This document shows positions 45,170 through 57,343 of a stretch of 64,000 nt of DNA, piece after piece (position 1 is the stretch's first letter; each line of letters begins with the position of its first letter). The notes under the pieces are model-generated. The model was given only the letters and a program-made list of their open reading frames with translations. It searched no databases and was not told the origin of the DNA. A program made the position numbers and the translations under genes. This DNA is from Anoxybacteroides voinovskiense. Lineage in GTDB: Bacteria; Bacillota; Bacilli; Bacillales; Anoxybacillaceae. Where the stretch lies: NCBI RefSeq assembly GCF_014196205.1, contig NZ_JACIDE010000002.1, forward strand, positions 124,001 through 188,000, in the 5' to 3' direction.

Positions 45170-45892
45170 ATGAGTAATCCAAAATATAAACGTGTCGTGC
45201 TGAAATTGAGCGGAGAAGCGTTAGCTGGCGATCAAGGATATGGCATTAACCCATCCGTTATTCAATCGATCGCCAAACAAGTGAAAGAAGTAGCAGACCT
45301 AGGAGTAGAAGTCGCTGTCGTTGTCGGAGGCGGAAACATTTGGCGCGGAAAAACAGGTAGCGAAATGGGCATGGATCGCGCAACCGCAGACTACATGGGC
45401 ATGCTTGCTACCGTCATGAACTCGCTTGCGTTACAAGATAGCCTCGAACATCTCGGCGTTGAAACGCGCGTACAAACATCGATTGAAATGCGCCAAGTGG
45501 CGGAGCCGTATATCAGAAGAAAAGCGATTCGTCATCTTGAGAAAAAGCGTGTGGTCATCTTTGCCGCTGGTACAGGGAATCCTTACTTTTCGACCGACAC
45601 GACTGCTGCATTGCGCGCTGCCGAAATTGAAGCGGACGTCATTTTAATGGCGAAAAATAACGTTGACGGTGTGTATAGCGCTGACCCGAAAGTCGACCAA
45701 AATGCCGTGAAGTACGATGAATTATCGTATTTAGACGTCATCAAACAAGGACTTGGCGTCATGGATTCGACCGCTTCATCGCTATGCATGGATAACGACA
45801 TTCCACTTATTGTATTTTCCATTATGGAAGAAGGCAATATTAAGCGTGCCGTTCTTGGCGAAAATATTGGAACAGTTGTAAGGGGGAAATAA
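45170..45892 (+). CDS. pyrH: UMP kinase
   Basis: A 240-residue UMP kinase of the amino acid kinase fold, converting UMP to [24 protein letters not shown] opens the protein, [10 protein letters not shown] is the phosphate loop and [22 protein letters not shown] is the nucleotide-binding segment. It is followed 3 bp later by frr. GGAGGAG precedes the ATG. Regulation by GTP and UTP is known for the family and is not visible here. Confidence 0.97.
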   Translation: MSNPKYKRVVLKLSGEALAGDQGYGINPSVIQSIAKQVKEVADLGVEVAVVVGGGNIWRGKTGSEMGMDRATADYMGMLATVMNSLALQDSLEHLGVETRVQTSIEMRQVAEPYIRRKAIRHLEKKRVVIFAAGTGNPYFSTDTTAALRAAEIEADVILMAKNNVDGVYSADPKVDQNAVKYDELSYLDVIKQGLGVMDSTASSLCMDNDIPLIVFSIMEEGNIKRAVLGENIGTVVRGK

Positions 45893-45894
45893 CA

Positions 45895-46452
45895 ATGGCA
45901 AAACAAGTACTCACAGCAACAAAAGAAAAAATGGACAAAGCTGTTCAAGCGTTTACTCGCGAATTAGCAAGCGTTCGTGCCGGAAGAGCAAACCCAGGAT
46001 TGTTGGAAAAAATTACAGTTGACTACTACGGAATGCCGACACCAATTAATCAGCTAGCAGGCATCCATGTGCCGGAAGCGCGCTTGCTTGTCATCCAGCC
46101 GTACGACAAATCGATTTTAAAAGATATTGAAAAAGCGATTTTAGCTTCAGATTTAGGATTGACTCCTTCTAACGATGGCTCTGTTATTCGCATTACCATT
46201 CCGCCGCTAACAGAGGAGCGTCGCCGTGAACTTGTGAAAGTTGTGAAAAAATATTCGGAAGACGCAAAAGTAGCGGTACGGAACATTCGTCGCGATGCGA
46301 ACGACGAGTTGAAAAAGCTCGAGAAAAACGGGGAAATTACCGAAGATGAATTGCGTGGCTACACAGACGATGTGCAAAAACTAACAGACGACCATATTGC
46401 CAAAATTGATACGATTACAAAAGAGAAAGAAAAAGAAATTATGGAAGTTTAG
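45895..46452 (+). CDS. frr: Ribosome recycling factor
   Basis: A 185-residue two-domain protein that splits post-termination ribosomes with [36 protein letters not shown] and the C-terminal coiled helix bundle ([21 protein letters not shown]) match the family. AGGGGG precedes the ATG. Operon with pyrH. It ends at the terminator below. Confidence 0.97.
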   Translation: MAKQVLTATKEKMDKAVQAFTRELASVRAGRANPGLLEKITVDYYGMPTPINQLAGIHVPEARLLVIQPYDKSILKDIEKAILASDLGLTPSNDGSVIRITIPPLTEERRRELVKVVKKYSEDAKVAVRNIRRDANDELKKLEKNGEITEDELRGYTDDVQKLTDDHIAKIDTITKEKEKEIMEV

Positions 46453-46466
46453 TCCCTCACGACATA

Positions 46467-46497
46467 AAACCCTCTATGTGACAAGAGGGTTTTTTTG
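46467..46497 (+). terminator. Intrinsic terminator after frr
   Basis: AAACCCTCT (46467-46475) with AGAGGGTTT (46484-46492), 8-nt loop, then a T-run to 46496. Confidence 0.92.
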
Positions 46498-46528
46498 CTA
46501 TAATGAAAAAGCGACATGAGGTACATGT

Positions 46529-46558
46529 TTGACGAAACGATGACTTCTTGATTACACT
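46529..46558 (+). promoter_or_regulatory. Candidate promoter of the uppS operon
   Basis: TTGACG (46529-46534) and TACACT (46553-46558) with an 18-bp spacer. It lies between the frr terminator and uppS and would start the uppS-cdsA-dxr-rasP-proS-polC unit. Confidence 0.5.
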
Positions 46559-46602
46559 AGCCTCATAGTGAATGGAAACAATCGAGAAAACGGAGGACTA
46601 GG

Positions 46603-47370
46603 ATGTTTAATAAACTTTGGAAAGGTCATAAACCACTTTCTACGGAATATACAAAAGAAGAAGTGTTGCGGCACCCGATTCCAGAACATGTGGCAATCAT
46701 TATGGACGGAAACGGGCGCTGGGCGAAAAAGCGGTCGTTGCCGCGCGTTGCCGGCCATTACGAAGGAATGCAAGTCGTTCGGAAAATTACGCGGTTTGCC
46801 AATGAACTAGGCATTAAAGTGTTAACGCTCTATGCGTTTTCCACAGAAAATTGGAAGCGTCCGAAGCAGGAAGTCGATTACTTAATGAAGCTTCCAGAAC
46901 AATTTTTGACGACCTTTTTGCCTGAGCTAATCGAAGAAAACGTCAATGTCCGCGTCATCGGAAATCGCGATCAGCTCCCAGAGCATACGCGTCGTGCAGT
47001 GGAAAAAGCGATGGAAGAAACGAAACATAATACAGGGCTTATTTTAAATTTTGCGCTCAATTACGGCAGCCGCCGAGAACTTACGTATGCGATGCAAGAA
47101 ATTGCGAAACAAGTGACAAAAGGACAATTAACACCGGAGGAAATTACCGAAGATGTCATCGCTTCGTATTTAATGACAAAAGATTTAAAAGACCCTGACT
47201 TACTTATTCGGACGAGCGGAGAAATTCGCTTAAGCAATTTTATGCTTTGGCAGCTGGCATATACAGAGTTTTGGTTTACGGATGTGCTCTGGCCAGATTT
47301 TACGGAACAGCATTTATTACAAGCGGTCGCAGAATTTCAGCAGCGCGGCCGTCGATTTGGAGGCGTATAA
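46603..47370 (+). CDS. uppS: Undecaprenyl pyrophosphate synthase
   Basis: A 255-residue cis-prenyltransferase that makes the C55 lipid carrier for cell wall synthesis. Catalytic Asp35 lies in [31 protein letters not shown] and [19 protein letters not shown]...ELYF-like [12 protein letters not shown] complete the active site. GGAGGACTAGG precedes the ATG. cdsA follows by 5 bp. Confidence 0.96.
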   Translation: MFNKLWKGHKPLSTEYTKEEVLRHPIPEHVAIIMDGNGRWAKKRSLPRVAGHYEGMQVVRKITRFANELGIKVLTLYAFSTENWKRPKQEVDYLMKLPEQFLTTFLPELIEENVNVRVIGNRDQLPEHTRRAVEKAMEETKHNTGLILNFALNYGSRRELTYAMQEIAKQVTKGQLTPEEITEDVIASYLMTKDLKDPDLLIRTSGEIRLSNFMLWQLAYTEFWFTDVLWPDFTEQHLLQAVAEFQQRGRRFGGV

Positions 47371-47375
47371 CGAGG

Positions 47376-48149
47376 ATGAAGCAACGAATCATCACAGGGG
47401 TGATTGCCGCTGCCCTTTTTTTACCGATTGTTATTTTTGGCGGCATTCCTTTTATTGTTGTAACATATGTATTAGCAACGATTGGCTTGTTTGAATTATT
47501 GCGGATGAAAAATACGAAGCTTCTTTCAAGCGCCGGTGTGATAAGCACGCTATTCGTGTGGGGGTTGCTTGCGCGCGAATCGTGGCTTTTGCCGTTAACG
47601 AAACTAGACTTGCTTTTACTTATCACCCTTTTCTTGCTTATTTATACGGTGACGACAAAAAATCGCTTTACGTTTGATGATGCGGCATTTGCCATGTTAG
47701 CTAGTCTTTACGTCGGCTTTGGGTTTCATTACTTTATGGAAACGCGTCTAGCCGGTCTTTCCCTTATGTTTTACGCGCTATTTATCATTTGGGCGACCGA
47801 TACAGGGGCCTATTTTACAGGCCGCGCGTTCGGAAGACGGAAACTTTGGCCGGAAATTAGCCCGAATAAAACAGTGGAAGGATCGATTGGTGGCACGGTT
47901 TGTGCGTTAATCGTTGCCCTTATTTACCAATGGTTTACCGATTCTTTTGCGAGCGTTCCGCTTTTGCTTGTGATGACGCTCGTGCTTTCGGTCGTTGGAC
48001 AGATGGGAGATTTAGTCGAATCGGCGTTTAAGCGGCATTATGGGGTAAAAGATTCAGGCAATCTGTTGCCAGGGCATGGCGGCATTTTAGACCGGTTTGA
48101 TAGCTTATTGTTTATGCTACCAATTTTGCATCTTTTCTTAAAAATGTAG
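47376..48149 (+). CDS. cdsA: Phosphatidate cytidylyltransferase
   Basis: A 257-residue polytopic membrane enzyme that makes CDP-diacylglycerol for phospholipid synthesis. About eight hydrophobic segments, with the signature region [23 protein letters not shown] and the C-terminal [26 protein letters not shown]. Start: ATG at 47376. An upstream open frame to 47247 lies within uppS and is rejected. The GGAGG at 47359 is somewhat distant. Confidence 0.95.
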   Translation: MKQRIITGVIAAALFLPIVIFGGIPFIVVTYVLATIGLFELLRMKNTKLLSSAGVISTLFVWGLLARESWLLPLTKLDLLLLITLFLLIYTVTTKNRFTFDDAAFAMLASLYVGFGFHYFMETRLAGLSLMFYALFIIWATDTGAYFTGRAFGRRKLWPEISPNKTVEGSIGGTVCALIVALIYQWFTDSFASVPLLLVMTLVLSVVGQMGDLVESAFKRHYGVKDSGNLLPGHGGILDRFDSLLFMLPILHLFLKM

Positions 48150-48163
48150 TGGGAGTGAATACG

Positions 48164-49312
48164 TTGAAGTATATTAGTTTATTAGGTGCGAGCGGCTCGA
48201 TTGGAAAGCAGACGCTAGATGTCATTGATGCGCACCGAGAAAAATTTCGCCTCATCGCTTTATCCGTCGGGAAAAATGTAGAAGCGGCGAAACAAGCGAT
48301 TGACCAATTTCAGCCCGAACTTGTTGCGGTCGCTGATTGGCAGGCGTTTTCTGCACTGCGTGCGGAATATAACGGAAAAGCGAAAATCGTCGCTGGCGAC
48401 GAAGGATTGATTGAAGTTGCTACCCATCCAAAAGCGGATATGGTAGTGAATGCGGTTGTCGGCAGCATTGGACTTGTGCCGACATTAAAGGCCATCGAAG
48501 CGGGCAAGACGATTGCCATAGCAAACAAAGAAACGCTTGTGACAGCAGGTCATATTGTCACAGAAGCAGCGAACAAACATGACGTGGCGCTTCTTCCCGT
48601 CGATAGCGAACATTCCGCGATTTTTCAATGTTTGCAAGGAGAACAGCCGAAAACGATTGAGAAAATTATTTTAACGGCGTCAGGCGGAAGTTTCCGCGAC
48701 CGAACACGCGAACAGCTTCGCCATGTAACAGTCGAAGAGGCGCTTCGCCATCCAAACTGGTCGATGGGAGCAAAAATTACGATTGATTCGGCGACGATGA
48801 TGAATAAAGGGCTTGAAGTCATTGAAGCGCACTGGCTCTTTCAGTTGCCATATGAACAAATTGATGTATTGTTACATAGGGAAAGCATCGTTCATTCGCT
48901 CGTTCAGTTTCACGACAGCAGCATCATCGCCCAACTTGGAACACCGGATATGCGCGTCCCGATTCAATATGCGCTCACCTACCCTGACCGACTAGAAGTA
49001 AAAGGCGCAAAAAAGCTACATTTAGCAGAAGTCGGGAAGCTTCATTTCGAAGCAGTTGATTTTGACCGTTACCGTTGTTTACAATTTGCATATGAGGCAG
49101 GAAAAAAGGGCGGTTCGTTGCCGACGGTGTTGAACGCGGCGAACGAGGAAGCGGTGGCGGCGTTTTTAAGCGGGCGCATATCGTTTTTAATGATTGAAGA
49201 GCTCATTGAACGGGCGTTAGCGCAGCATACAATCATTCATCAACCGACGCTTGATGACATTCGAGCTGTTGACGAAGAAACGCGCCGCTATATCCAGTCA
49301 CTATTAACATAA
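48164..49312 (+). CDS. dxr: 1-deoxy-D-xylulose 5-phosphate reductoisomerase
   Basis: A 382-residue enzyme of the MEP isoprenoid pathway, NADPH-dependent. N-terminal [13 protein letters not shown] is the NADPH loop. [13 protein letters not shown] and [29 protein letters not shown] form the metal and substrate site. Start: TTG at 48164, with GGGAG at 48151-48155. The GTG at 48149 would place five extra residues before the conserved KYISLLG. It supplies precursors for UppS, encoded upstream. Confidence 0.94.
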   Translation: MKYISLLGASGSIGKQTLDVIDAHREKFRLIALSVGKNVEAAKQAIDQFQPELVAVADWQAFSALRAEYNGKAKIVAGDEGLIEVATHPKADMVVNAVVGSIGLVPTLKAIEAGKTIAIANKETLVTAGHIVTEAANKHDVALLPVDSEHSAIFQCLQGEQPKTIEKIILTASGGSFRDRTREQLRHVTVEEALRHPNWSMGAKITIDSATMMNKGLEVIEAHWLFQLPYEQIDVLLHRESIVHSLVQFHDSSIIAQLGTPDMRVPIQYALTYPDRLEVKGAKKLHLAEVGKLHFEAVDFDRYRCLQFAYEAGKKGGSLPTVLNAANEEAVAAFLSGRISFLMIEELIERALAQHTIIHQPTLDDIRAVDEETRRYIQSLLT

Positions 49313-49327
49313 AGGGTGGTTGAAAAT

Positions 49328-50596
49328 TTGAACACGTTAAATACAGTTATTGCGTTTGTCGCCATTTTCGGGGCGCTCGTGTTTTTTCACGAACTTGGGC
49401 ATTTAATTTTTGCGAAGCGCGCTGGCATTTTATGTCGGGAGTTTGCCGTTGGGTTTGGTCCAAAAGTGTTTTCATTCAAATGGGGGGAAACGGTCTATAC
49501 GATTCGATTACTTCCGTTAGGCGGATTTGTCCGCATGGCTGGTGAAGACCCAGAAATGATTGAAGTAAAGCCAGGGCAAATCGTCGGATTAGAATTCGAC
49601 CGAGACGGCAATGTGAACAAAATTATTATCAATCATAAAGACGAATATCCAGAGGCGAAAATCATTGAAGTGGAGCAAGCCGATTTAGAGCATGGCATGT
49701 ACATTACTGGCTACGAAGATGAGGACGGAGAGCGGCTCGTTCGCTTTTCAGTGAGCGAACCAGCGTTCTTTGTGCACGATCATCAAGAAATTCAAATTGC
49801 GCCGTACCACCGCCAATTTGTTTCAAAAACGCTCGGGCAGCGGGCGCTAGCTATTTTCGCAGGACCGTTAGCTAATTTCGTCTTAGCGTTTGCTGTGTTC
49901 GTGCTCATCGGTTTATTGCAAGGCTATCCGGTCGATAAACCGATTATCGGGGAGTTAACAAAAGAAGGGGCGGCACGCGAAGCCGGCCTAAAGCAAGGGG
50001 ACGTCGTGCTGTCGATTGATAATGAGCCAGTGACGACATGGACAGAAGTCGTTGAAATTATTCGCGCCCATCCAGAAGAAAAACTCATGTTTACGATTCA
50101 GCGGGATGGGAAATCATTAGATATTCCTGTAACTCCAGAAGCGAAACAAGTCCAGGGAGAAACGATCGGCTTAATTGGCGTCTATGGCCCGATGGAAAAA
50201 TCGGTAGTCGGCTCGTTTAAACAAGGGGCATTAGAAACGTACTATTGGACAAAACAAATTGTTGTTGGCATCGGCCATTTAATTACCGGGCAATTTTCGC
50301 TTGATATGCTATCAGGGCCGGTCGGCATTGCCGTATCGACAAACAAAGTCGCCCAATCCGGCATTTATTACGTCATGAAATGGGGCGCGATTTTAAGCAT
50401 TAACCTCGGGATTGTGAATTTGTTGCCGCTTCCAGCATTAGACGGTGGACGGTTAATGTTTTTTGCGCTTGAAGCGTTGCGCGGCAAGCCGATTGACCGG
50501 CAAAAAGAAGGCATGGTTCATTTTATCGGCTTTGCGTTATTAATGCTACTTATGTTAGTGGTGACATGGAACGACATTCAAAAATTTTTCTTGTAA
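49328..50596 (+). CDS. rasP: Intramembrane site-2 protease RasP (RseP)
   Basis: A 422-residue zinc metalloprotease that cleaves RsiW and FtsL inside the membrane in B. subtilis. HELGH has His21, Glu22 and His25 in the first helix. A PDZ domain spans about 200-285, and [12 protein letters not shown] carries the third ligand. TTG start at 49328 with AAAGGGTGG upstream. GTG at 49316 falls within the binding site. Confidence 0.94.
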   Translation: MNTLNTVIAFVAIFGALVFFHELGHLIFAKRAGILCREFAVGFGPKVFSFKWGETVYTIRLLPLGGFVRMAGEDPEMIEVKPGQIVGLEFDRDGNVNKIIINHKDEYPEAKIIEVEQADLEHGMYITGYEDEDGERLVRFSVSEPAFFVHDHQEIQIAPYHRQFVSKTLGQRALAIFAGPLANFVLAFAVFVLIGLLQGYPVDKPIIGELTKEGAAREAGLKQGDVVLSIDNEPVTTWTEVVEIIRAHPEEKLMFTIQRDGKSLDIPVTPEAKQVQGETIGLIGVYGPMEKSVVGSFKQGALETYYWTKQIVVGIGHLITGQFSLDMLSGPVGIAVSTNKVAQSGIYYVMKWGAILSINLGIVNLLPLPALDGGRLMFFALEALRGKPIDRQKEGMVHFIGFALLMLLMLVVTWNDIQKFFL

Positions 50597-50609
50597 GAGG
50601 TGCACGAAG

Positions 50610-52316
50610 ATGAGACAAAGTCAGTCGTTTATTCCAACGCTACGCGAAATACCAGCGGATGCAGAAGTAAAAAGCCACCAGCTATTGCTAAGGGCTGGGT
50701 TTATTCGGCAAAGCGCGAGCGGCGTATATACGTTTTTGCCGCTCGGTCAGCGTGTCTTACAAAAGGTAGAAGCGATTATTCGCGAAGAAATGAATCGGGC
50801 GGGCGCGATTGAATTGCTTATGCCAGCGCTTCAGCAAGCGGAGCTTTGGCAAGAATCTGGTCGTTGGTATTCGTACGGACCAGAGCTTATGCGCTTAAAA
50901 GACCGCCACGACCGCGATTTTGCGCTCGGCCCGACACATGAAGAAGTCATTACTGCGCTTGTACGAGACGAAGTACGAACATATAAAAAACTACCGCTGA
51001 CGTTATATCAAATTCAGACGAAATTTCGTGATGAAAAACGTCCGCGCTTTGGGTTGTTGCGTGGCCGTGAATTTATTATGAAAGATGCGTATTCGTTTCA
51101 TACGTCAAAAGAAAGTTTAGATGACGTATACAACAAAATGTACGAGGCATATTCGAATATTTTCCGCCGCTGCGGTTTGAATTTCCGTGCGGTAATCGCT
51201 GATTCAGGGGCAATTGGTGGAAAAGATACACATGAATTTATGGTATTGTCTGAAATCGGAGAAGATACAATCGCATATTCCGATGCGTCCGATTATGCAG
51301 CCAATATTGAAATGGCCCCAGTCGTAACGACATACGAAAAAAGTGATGAGCCAATTCGTTCCCTAGAAAAAGTGCATACGCCAACGCAAAAAACAATTGA
51401 AGAAGTGTCGGCATTTTTACAAGTCGCGCCGGAAAAATGCATTAAGTCGTTATTGTTTAAAGTAGATGACCGTTACGTCTTAGTGCTCGTCCGCGGCGAC
51501 CATGAGGCGAACGACGTGAAAGTAAAAAATGTGTTTGAAGCATCGGTTGTTGAACTCGCATCGCCAGAAGAAACGAAAGAAGTGATGCGTTGCTCTGTTG
51601 GGTCGCTTGGACCGATTGGGGTGGATGAATCTGTTACCGTTATTGCCGACTATGCGGTGCAAGCAATCGTCAATGGCGTATGCGGGGCGAATGAAGAAGG
51701 CTACCACTATATCGGCGTGAACCCAGACCGCGATTTTCACGTATCGCAATATACCGATCTACGCTTTATTCAAGAAGGTGATCCGTCGCCGGATGGAAAA
51801 GGAACGATTCGCTTTGCGCGCGGAATTGAAGTCGGACATGTGTTCAAACTAGGCACGCGCTATAGCGAAGCGATGAATGCTACGTATCTTGATGAAAATG
51901 GTCGTATGCAAACGATGATTATGGGCTGCTACGGCATCGGTGTTTCTCGTTTACTTGCTGCGATTGCCGAGCAATTTGGCGACGAAAACGGGCTTGTTTG
52001 GCCAGCAGCGGTTGCACCGTTCCATGTTCATCTCATTTCGGTGAACCCGAAAAACGATGAACAGCGTGAACTAGCAGAGGAATGGTACGAAAAATTAGGA
52101 CAAGCAGGACTCGAAGTGCTGTACGACGACCGTCCAGAACGTCCAGGCGTGAAATTTGCCGATAGCGATTTAATCGGAATTCCAGTTCGTGTTACCGTCG
52201 GAAAACGCGCCGGTGAAGGCATTGTGGAAGTAAAGGTGCGACAAACAGGGGAATCAATGGAAGTACATGTAAATGAACTAGTCGAAACAGTAAACCGTCT
52301 ATTACAGTCATCGTAA
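50610..52316 (+). CDS. proS: Prolyl-tRNA synthetase
   Basis: A 568-residue bacterial-type ProRS. The class II motif 1 region ([24 protein letters not shown]), motif 2 ([25 protein letters not shown]) and motif 3 ([17 protein letters not shown]) are clear. An editing domain is inserted at about residues 240-400, followed by the anticodon-binding domain ([10 protein letters not shown] to the end). AGAGGTG precedes the ATG. Confidence 0.97.
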   Translation: MRQSQSFIPTLREIPADAEVKSHQLLLRAGFIRQSASGVYTFLPLGQRVLQKVEAIIREEMNRAGAIELLMPALQQAELWQESGRWYSYGPELMRLKDRHDRDFALGPTHEEVITALVRDEVRTYKKLPLTLYQIQTKFRDEKRPRFGLLRGREFIMKDAYSFHTSKESLDDVYNKMYEAYSNIFRRCGLNFRAVIADSGAIGGKDTHEFMVLSEIGEDTIAYSDASDYAANIEMAPVVTTYEKSDEPIRSLEKVHTPTQKTIEEVSAFLQVAPEKCIKSLLFKVDDRYVLVLVRGDHEANDVKVKNVFEASVVELASPEETKEVMRCSVGSLGPIGVDESVTVIADYAVQAIVNGVCGANEEGYHYIGVNPDRDFHVSQYTDLRFIQEGDPSPDGKGTIRFARGIEVGHVFKLGTRYSEAMNATYLDENGRMQTMIMGCYGIGVSRLLAAIAEQFGDENGLVWPAAVAPFHVHLISVNPKNDEQRELAEEWYEKLGQAGLEVLYDDRPERPGVKFADSDLIGIPVRVTVGKRAGEGIVEVKVRQTGESMEVHVNELVETVNRLLQSS

Positions 52317-52321
52317 ACGTA

Positions 52322-52350
52322 AAGGGCTGATTCCTTCTAGGACAGCCCTT
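52322..52350 (+). terminator. Weak terminator-like hairpin after proS
   Basis: AAGGGCTG (52322-52329) with CAGCCCTT (52343-52350), and a small inner stem TCCT/AGGA. No T-run follows, so it may be an attenuator or RNA-stability hairpin rather than a full terminator. Confidence 0.45.
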
Positions 52351-52379
52351 CTGCTCATTCCAATTGAGAGGGGAAACGC

Positions 52380-55300
52380 ATGTTAACAAACGAGCAAAAA
52401 CAACGGTTTCGCGTGTTATTAGAGCAACTCGATTTGACGTCTGATGAACTAGTTCCGTATTTTTCAGGCGCTGGGATAGAAAAATTAGTCATTGAGAAAG
52501 AAAAACGATGCTGGCATTTTTATTTTTTACTGCCGCGCATTTTGCCGGCACGCGTGTACGAACTTTTTACCGAACGGCTTGGGCAAGCGTTTCGGCACAT
52601 TGCGACGGTAAAGCATACTATTCAAACGACGGATACATCATTTACAGCAGCCGATGTCCACGATTATTGGCCGCTTTGTTTACGGTCGTTAGAAGATATG
52701 TCATCTCCGCTTCTTCTGCTCCTTCAAGAGCAGCTTCCAACGGTACAAGGCAATAAAATGATTGTGACGGCGCGCAACGAAGCGGAGGCGCTAGCGGTAA
52801 AGCGCCGATTTGCGGAAAAATTGCCGGAAATATATGAAACGTTCGGCTTTCCATTGCTTCGGCTAGAAACGGAAGTGAAGCACTCGGAACAAGCGTATGA
52901 ACAATTTTTGGCGCAAAAACAGCAAGAAGACGAAGCGCGGGCGTTCGCGGCGTTAGCGGAAATGACGGCAAGAAGTGAAACGGCGAAAGAGTCCGTGCCG
53001 GAACCGTCAGGACCGCTTGTCATCGGGTATCCGATTCGTGAGGAAGAGGAAGTGCGCACGCTTGATAGCATTATTGAAGAAGAAAAGCGCGTCGTCGTTC
53101 AAGGGTATATTTTCGAGGCGGAAGTAAAAGAGTTAAAAAGCGGTCGTTCGCTATTAACGTTTAAAATGACCGATTACACGAACTCGATTTTAGTGAAAAT
53201 GTTCTCGCGTGACAAAGAAGACGTCGCACTAATGGAAAAAATAAAAAAAGGCATGTGGGTGAAAGTGCGCGGAAGCGTGCAAAACGATACGTTCGTGCGC
53301 GACTTAGTACTATTAGCGAACGATGTCAATGAAATCAAGCCGAAAGAGCGGGAAGATACGGCGGAGGAGAAACGGGTAGAGCTTCATTTGCACACCCCAA
53401 TGAGTCAAATGGATGCAGTCACGTCGGTCACCAAGCTGATTGAACAAGCGAAAAAATGGGGGCATCCGGCGATTGCTGTTACGGACCATGCGGTTGTGCA
53501 ATCATTTCCTGAGGCGTATAGCGCTGCAAAAAAATACGGCATGAAAGTGTTATATGGGGTGGAAGCGAACATCGTCGATGACGGTGTCCCGATCGCTTAC
53601 AACGAAGCGCACCGCTTGCTTACGGACGATACGTTTGTAGTGTTTGACGTTGAAACGACTGGACTATCTGCCGTATATAATACGATTATTGAATTAGCTG
53701 CCGTCAAAATCAAAGACGGCGAGATTATTGACCGGTTTACGTCATTCGCAAATCCACACCATCCGCTCTCGATTACGACGATCGAATTAACGGGAATTAC
53801 GGATGAGATGGTGAAAGATGCACCGGATGTCGAAGAGGTATTGCAAACGTTTTATGACTGGATCGGTGACAGTGTGCTTGTGGCACATAACGCGGGCTTT
53901 GATATCGGCTTTTTTAACGCCGGTTTGAAAAAAATTGGCATTCCGCGCGTCACGAATCCGGTGATCGACACGCTAGAACTTGCCCGATTTTTATATCCAG
54001 AGCTAAAAAACCATCGCTTAAATACCCTTTGTAAAAAGTTTGACATTGAATTAACACAACATCACCGCGCCATTTACGATGCAGAGGCGACAGGGCATTT
54101 ATTGATGCGAATGCTGAAAGATGCACAAGAAAAAGGAATATTGTACCACGATGAATTAAACGAGCGCTCTCGCCAAGAAACGGCGTATCAGCGTTCTCGT
54201 CCGTTCCATGTGACGCTGCTTGCGCAAAACGAGGTTGGCTTAAAAAACTTATTTAAGCTCGTTTCGTTAGCGCACGTGCAATATTTTTATCGCGTGCCGC
54301 GCATTCCGCGTTCGGTGTTGCAACAACATCGAGAAGGAATTTTAATCGGGTCCGGTTGCGACAAAGGGGAAGTGTTTGAGCAAGTCATGCAAAAATCGCT
54401 AGAAGAAGTAGAGGAAGTGGCGAAGTTTTACGACTTTTTAGAAGTTCATCCGCCGGCGGTTTACGAACCGCTTATTGAGATGGACTATGTGAAAGACGAG
54501 GAGACGCTAAAAGAAGTGATTCGTAACATCGTCTTGCTTGGCGAAAAGCTCAACATCCCAGTCGTGGCGACGGGAAATGTCCATTATTTGCATCCGGAGG
54601 ATAAAATTTACCGAAAAATTTTAATTCATTCGCAAGCGGGGGCGAATCCGCTGAATCGCCACGCGTTGCCGGACGTCTATTTCCGCACGACAAATGAAAT
54701 GTTAGAGGCGTTTTCGTTTCTCGGAGAAGCGAAAGCGAAAGAAATTGTCGTGACGAACACAAACAAAATTGCGGACTTAATCGAAGAAGTAAAGCCGATT
54801 AAAGATGAGCTATATACGCCGCGCATTGAAGGGGCGGACGAAGAAATTCGCGAAATGAGCTACCGGCGGGCGAAAGAAATATATGGCGATCCGTTGCCGG
54901 AAATTGTCGAGAAGCGGTTAGAAAAAGAATTAAAAAGCATTATCGGCCACGGGTTTGCCGTCATTTATTTAATTTCGCATAAGCTAGTGAAAAAGTCGCT
55001 CGATGACGGCTACCTTGTCGGTTCGCGCGGTTCGGTCGGCTCGTCGTTTGTGGCAACGATGACGGAAATTACAGAAGTAAACCCGCTTCCGCCGCATTAC
55101 GTATGCCCAAGCTGCAAACATTCCGAGTTTTTCAACGACGGCTCGGTCGGTTCAGGATTTGATTTGCCGGATAAAGATTGTCCGAAATGCGGCACGAAAT
55201 ATAAAAAAGACGGCCACGATATCCCGTTTGAAACGTTTTTAGGCTTTAAAGGGGATAAAGTACCAGATATTGATTTAAACTTCTCTGGTGAGTATCAGCC

Positions 55301-56684
55301 GCGGGCTCATAACTACACGAAAGTGCTGTTTGGCGAAGACAACGTCTATCGTGCAGGAACGATTGGCACTGTTGCGGATAAAACAGCGTACGGGTTTGTT
55401 AAAGGGTATGCAAGCGATTTAAATTTAACGTTGCGCGGAGCGGAAATTGACCGTCTAGCCGCGGGGTGCACCGGCGTGAAACGGACGACAGGACAACATC
55501 CAGGCGGCATTATCGTCGTGCCGGACTACATGGACATTTACGATTTTACGCCGATTCAATATCCAGCAGATGCAACAAACGCGGAATGGCGAACGACGCA
55601 TTTTGATTTCCATTCGATTCACGACAATTTGCTAAAGCTTGATATTCTCGGCCACGACGACCCGACGGTGATTCGGATGCTGCAAGATTTAAGCGGCATT
55701 GACCCGAAAACCATTCCGACGGACGACCCGGAAGTGATGAAAATTTTCAGCGGCACGGAATCGCTTGGCGTCACGCCGGAGCAAATTATGTGCAATGTCG
55801 GCACGCTTGGCATTCCGGAATTCGGAACAAGGTTTGTCCGGCAGATGTTAGAAGATACAAAACCAAAAACATTTTCAGAGCTTGTGCAAATTTCCGGCCT
55901 TTCGCACGGCACAGACGTATGGCTTGGCAATGCACAAGAACTAATTCAAAACGGAACGTGTACCTTGTCGGAAGTTATCGGCTGCCGCGACGATATTATG
56001 GTGTATTTAATTTATCGCGGCTTAGAGCCATCGCTAGCGTTTAAAATTATGGAATCCGTCCGGAAAGGAAAAGGACTCACCCCAGAATTCGAAGAAGAAA
56101 TGCGCAAACACAACGTACCAGAATGGTATATCGAATCATGCAAAAAAATTAAGTATATGTTTCCGAAGGCGCACGCAGCTGCGTACGTCTTAATGGCAGT
56201 GCGCATTGCGTATTTTAAAGTGCATCATCCGCTATTGTATTACGCGTCCTATTTTACCGTACGGGCGGAAGATTTTGATTTAGATGCGATGGTGAAAGGG
56301 TCAGCCGCCATTCGCAAGCGCATCGAAGAAATTAATGCCAAAGGGTTAGATGCGACCGCAAAAGAGAAAAACTTGCTCACGGTGCTAGAAATCGCCTTAG
56401 AAATGTGCGAGCGCGGCTTCTCGTTTAAAAATATTGACCTATACCGTTCGCAAGCAACGGAATTTATCATCGACGGTAACTCGCTCATTCCGCCGTTTAA
56501 TGCTATTCCGGGGCTCGGAGAAAACGTTGCGTTAAACATTGTTCGCGCTCGCGAAGAAGGAGAATTTCTATCAAAAGAAGACTTACAGCAGCGCGGGAAA
56601 GTATCGAAAACGATTTTAGAGTATTTAGAAAGTCGCGGCTGCCTTGACTCACTGCCGGACCATAACCAACTTTCGTTATTCTAG
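52380..56684 (+). CDS. polC: DNA polymerase III alpha subunit, PolC type
   Basis: The 1434-residue Gram-positive replicative polymerase. After an N-terminal domain and OB fold come the PHP domain ([18 protein letters not shown]), interrupted by a proofreading exonuclease ([10 protein letters not shown] with Asp423 and Glu425), then the palm with [12 protein letters not shown], Asp963 and Asp965. A zinc-binding segment ([10 protein letters not shown] and CPKCGTKY) lies before the palm. The C-terminus carries a helix-hairpin-helix region and ends with QLSLF, a sliding clamp-binding motif. GAGAGGGG precedes the ATG. Confidence 0.97.
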   Translation: MLTNEQKQRFRVLLEQLDLTSDELVPYFSGAGIEKLVIEKEKRCWHFYFLLPRILPARVYELFTERLGQAFRHIATVKHTIQTTDTSFTAADVHDYWPLCLRSLEDMSSPLLLLLQEQLPTVQGNKMIVTARNEAEALAVKRRFAEKLPEIYETFGFPLLRLETEVKHSEQAYEQFLAQKQQEDEARAFAALAEMTARSETAKESVPEPSGPLVIGYPIREEEEVRTLDSIIEEEKRVVVQGYIFEAEVKELKSGRSLLTFKMTDYTNSILVKMFSRDKEDVALMEKIKKGMWVKVRGSVQNDTFVRDLVLLANDVNEIKPKEREDTAEEKRVELHLHTPMSQMDAVTSVTKLIEQAKKWGHPAIAVTDHAVVQSFPEAYSAAKKYGMKVLYGVEANIVDDGVPIAYNEAHRLLTDDTFVVFDVETTGLSAVYNTIIELAAVKIKDGEIIDRFTSFANPHHPLSITTIELTGITDEMVKDAPDVEEVLQTFYDWIGDSVLVAHNAGFDIGFFNAGLKKIGIPRVTNPVIDTLELARFLYPELKNHRLNTLCKKFDIELTQHHRAIYDAEATGHLLMRMLKDAQEKGILYHDELNERSRQETAYQRSRPFHVTLLAQNEVGLKNLFKLVSLAHVQYFYRVPRIPRSVLQQHREGILIGSGCDKGEVFEQVMQKSLEEVEEVAKFYDFLEVHPPAVYEPLIEMDYVKDEETLKEVIRNIVLLGEKLNIPVVATGNVHYLHPEDKIYRKILIHSQAGANPLNRHALPDVYFRTTNEMLEAFSFLGEAKAKEIVVTNTNKIADLIEEVKPIKDELYTPRIEGADEEIREMSYRRAKEIYGDPLPEIVEKRLEKELKSIIGHGFAVIYLISHKLVKKSLDDGYLVGSRGSVGSSFVATMTEITEVNPLPPHYVCPSCKHSEFFNDGSVGSGFDLPDKDCPKCGTKYKKDGHDIPFETFLGFKGDKVPDIDLNFSGEYQPRAHNYTKVLFGEDNVYRAGTIGTVADKTAYGFVKGYASDLNLTLRGAEIDRLAAGCTGVKRTTGQHPGGIIVVPDYMDIYDFTPIQYPADATNAEWRTTHFDFHSIHDNLLKLDILGHDDPTVIRMLQDLSGIDPKTIPTDDPEVMKIFSGTESLGVTPEQIMCNVGTLGIPEFGTRFVRQMLEDTKPKTFSELVQISGLSHGTDVWLGNAQELIQNGTCTLSEVIGCRDDIMVYLIYRGLEPSLAFKIMESVRKGKGLTPEFEEEMRKHNVPEWYIESCKKIKYMFPKAHAAAYVLMAVRIAYFKVHHPLLYYASYFTVRAEDFDLDAMVKGSAAIRKRIEEINAKGLDATAKEKNLLTVLEIALEMCERGFSFKNIDLYRSQATEFIIDGNSLIPPFNAIPGLGENVALNIVRAREEGEFLSKEDLQQRGKVSKTILEYLESRGCLDSLPDHNQLSLF

Positions 56685-56693
56685 TCTGACCGG

Positions 56694-56722
56694 TTGAAAA
56701 ATATTTTCCAATATGTTATAGT
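56694..56722 (+). promoter_or_regulatory. SigA promoter of the rimP-nusA-infB operon
   Basis: TTGAAA (56694-56699) and TATAGT (56717-56722) with a 17-bp spacer and TGT before the -10 (extended -10). A strong match placed right after polC. Confidence 0.72.
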
Positions 56723-56755
56723 TTTAGGGGAAATGGTGAAGATAATCGGTAAGAG

Positions 56756-56777
56756 AAGAGTGGGGAAACCCACTCTT
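56756..56777 (+). promoter_or_regulatory. Leader hairpin upstream of rimP
   Basis: A perfect 9-bp stem, AAGAGTGGG with CCCACTCTT, capped by a GAAA (GNRA) tetraloop. It lies about 30 nt after the promoter and about 65 nt before the rimP start. Only a few T follow, so transcription probably continues. It may serve as an attenuator or protein-binding element in the nusA operon leader. Confidence 0.7.
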
Positions 56778-56842
56778 TCGCATTGATTGGCTATATTTCC
56801 GCTCGTTAACAAATGATTTTCTCGAAGTGTAGGAGGGAAAAA

Positions 56843-57316
56843 ATGGGCAAAAAGGTAACAGAAGTCGTCGAAGAACTAGTCGTGCCAATTCTTGACGATA
56901 TGGACCTTGAATTAGTCGATATTGAGTATGTAAAAGAGGGAAAAAATTGGTTTTTGCGAGTGTTCATCGACTCAGAAGAAGGAATTGATATTGAGCAATG
57001 CGGCGTTGTCAGCGAAAAATTAAGCGAAAAATTAGACGCTGTTGACCCGATTCCATATAACTACTTTTTGGAAGTATCTTCTCCAGGAGCAGAACGCCCG
57101 TTAAAGAAAGCGAAAGATTTTGAGCGAGCCGTCGGGAAAAACGTATATATTAAAACATACGAACCAATTGAAGGAGAAAAAGAGTTCGAAGGCGAATTGA
57201 CAAACTTTGATGGCCAAACGGTCACCGTTACCGTCAAGCAAAAAACGCGCCGAAAATCGATTGACATTCCATTCGAAAAAATTGCAAGCGCAAGGCTTGC
57301 TGTGATCTTTTTCTAA
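56843..57316 (+). CDS. rimP: Ribosome maturation factor RimP
   Basis: A 157-residue protein needed for 30S assembly. [26 protein letters not shown] and the [25 protein letters not shown] block match RimP (YlxS). Start: ATG at 56843 behind AGGAGGG. An in-frame ATG at 56813 would add ten residues not conserved. First gene of the nusA-infB operon. Confidence 0.96.
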   Translation: MGKKVTEVVEELVVPILDDMDLELVDIEYVKEGKNWFLRVFIDSEEGIDIEQCGVVSEKLSEKLDAVDPIPYNYFLEVSSPGAERPLKKAKDFERAVGKNVYIKTYEPIEGEKEFEGELTNFDGQTVTVTVKQKTRRKSIDIPFEKIASARLAVIFF

Positions 57317-57343
57317 TTGTTCGAAAAGGGGGATTTTCGTTTC

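Noticed and set aside
47247-47375. Longer cdsA frame starting inside uppS
   Set aside because: The added residues are the uppS sequence in another frame. The membrane protein starts with MKQRIITG at 47376 as in B. subtilis.
52322-52350. Hairpin after proS as a strong terminator
   Set aside because: There is no T-run. Kept as a weak terminator-like structure only.
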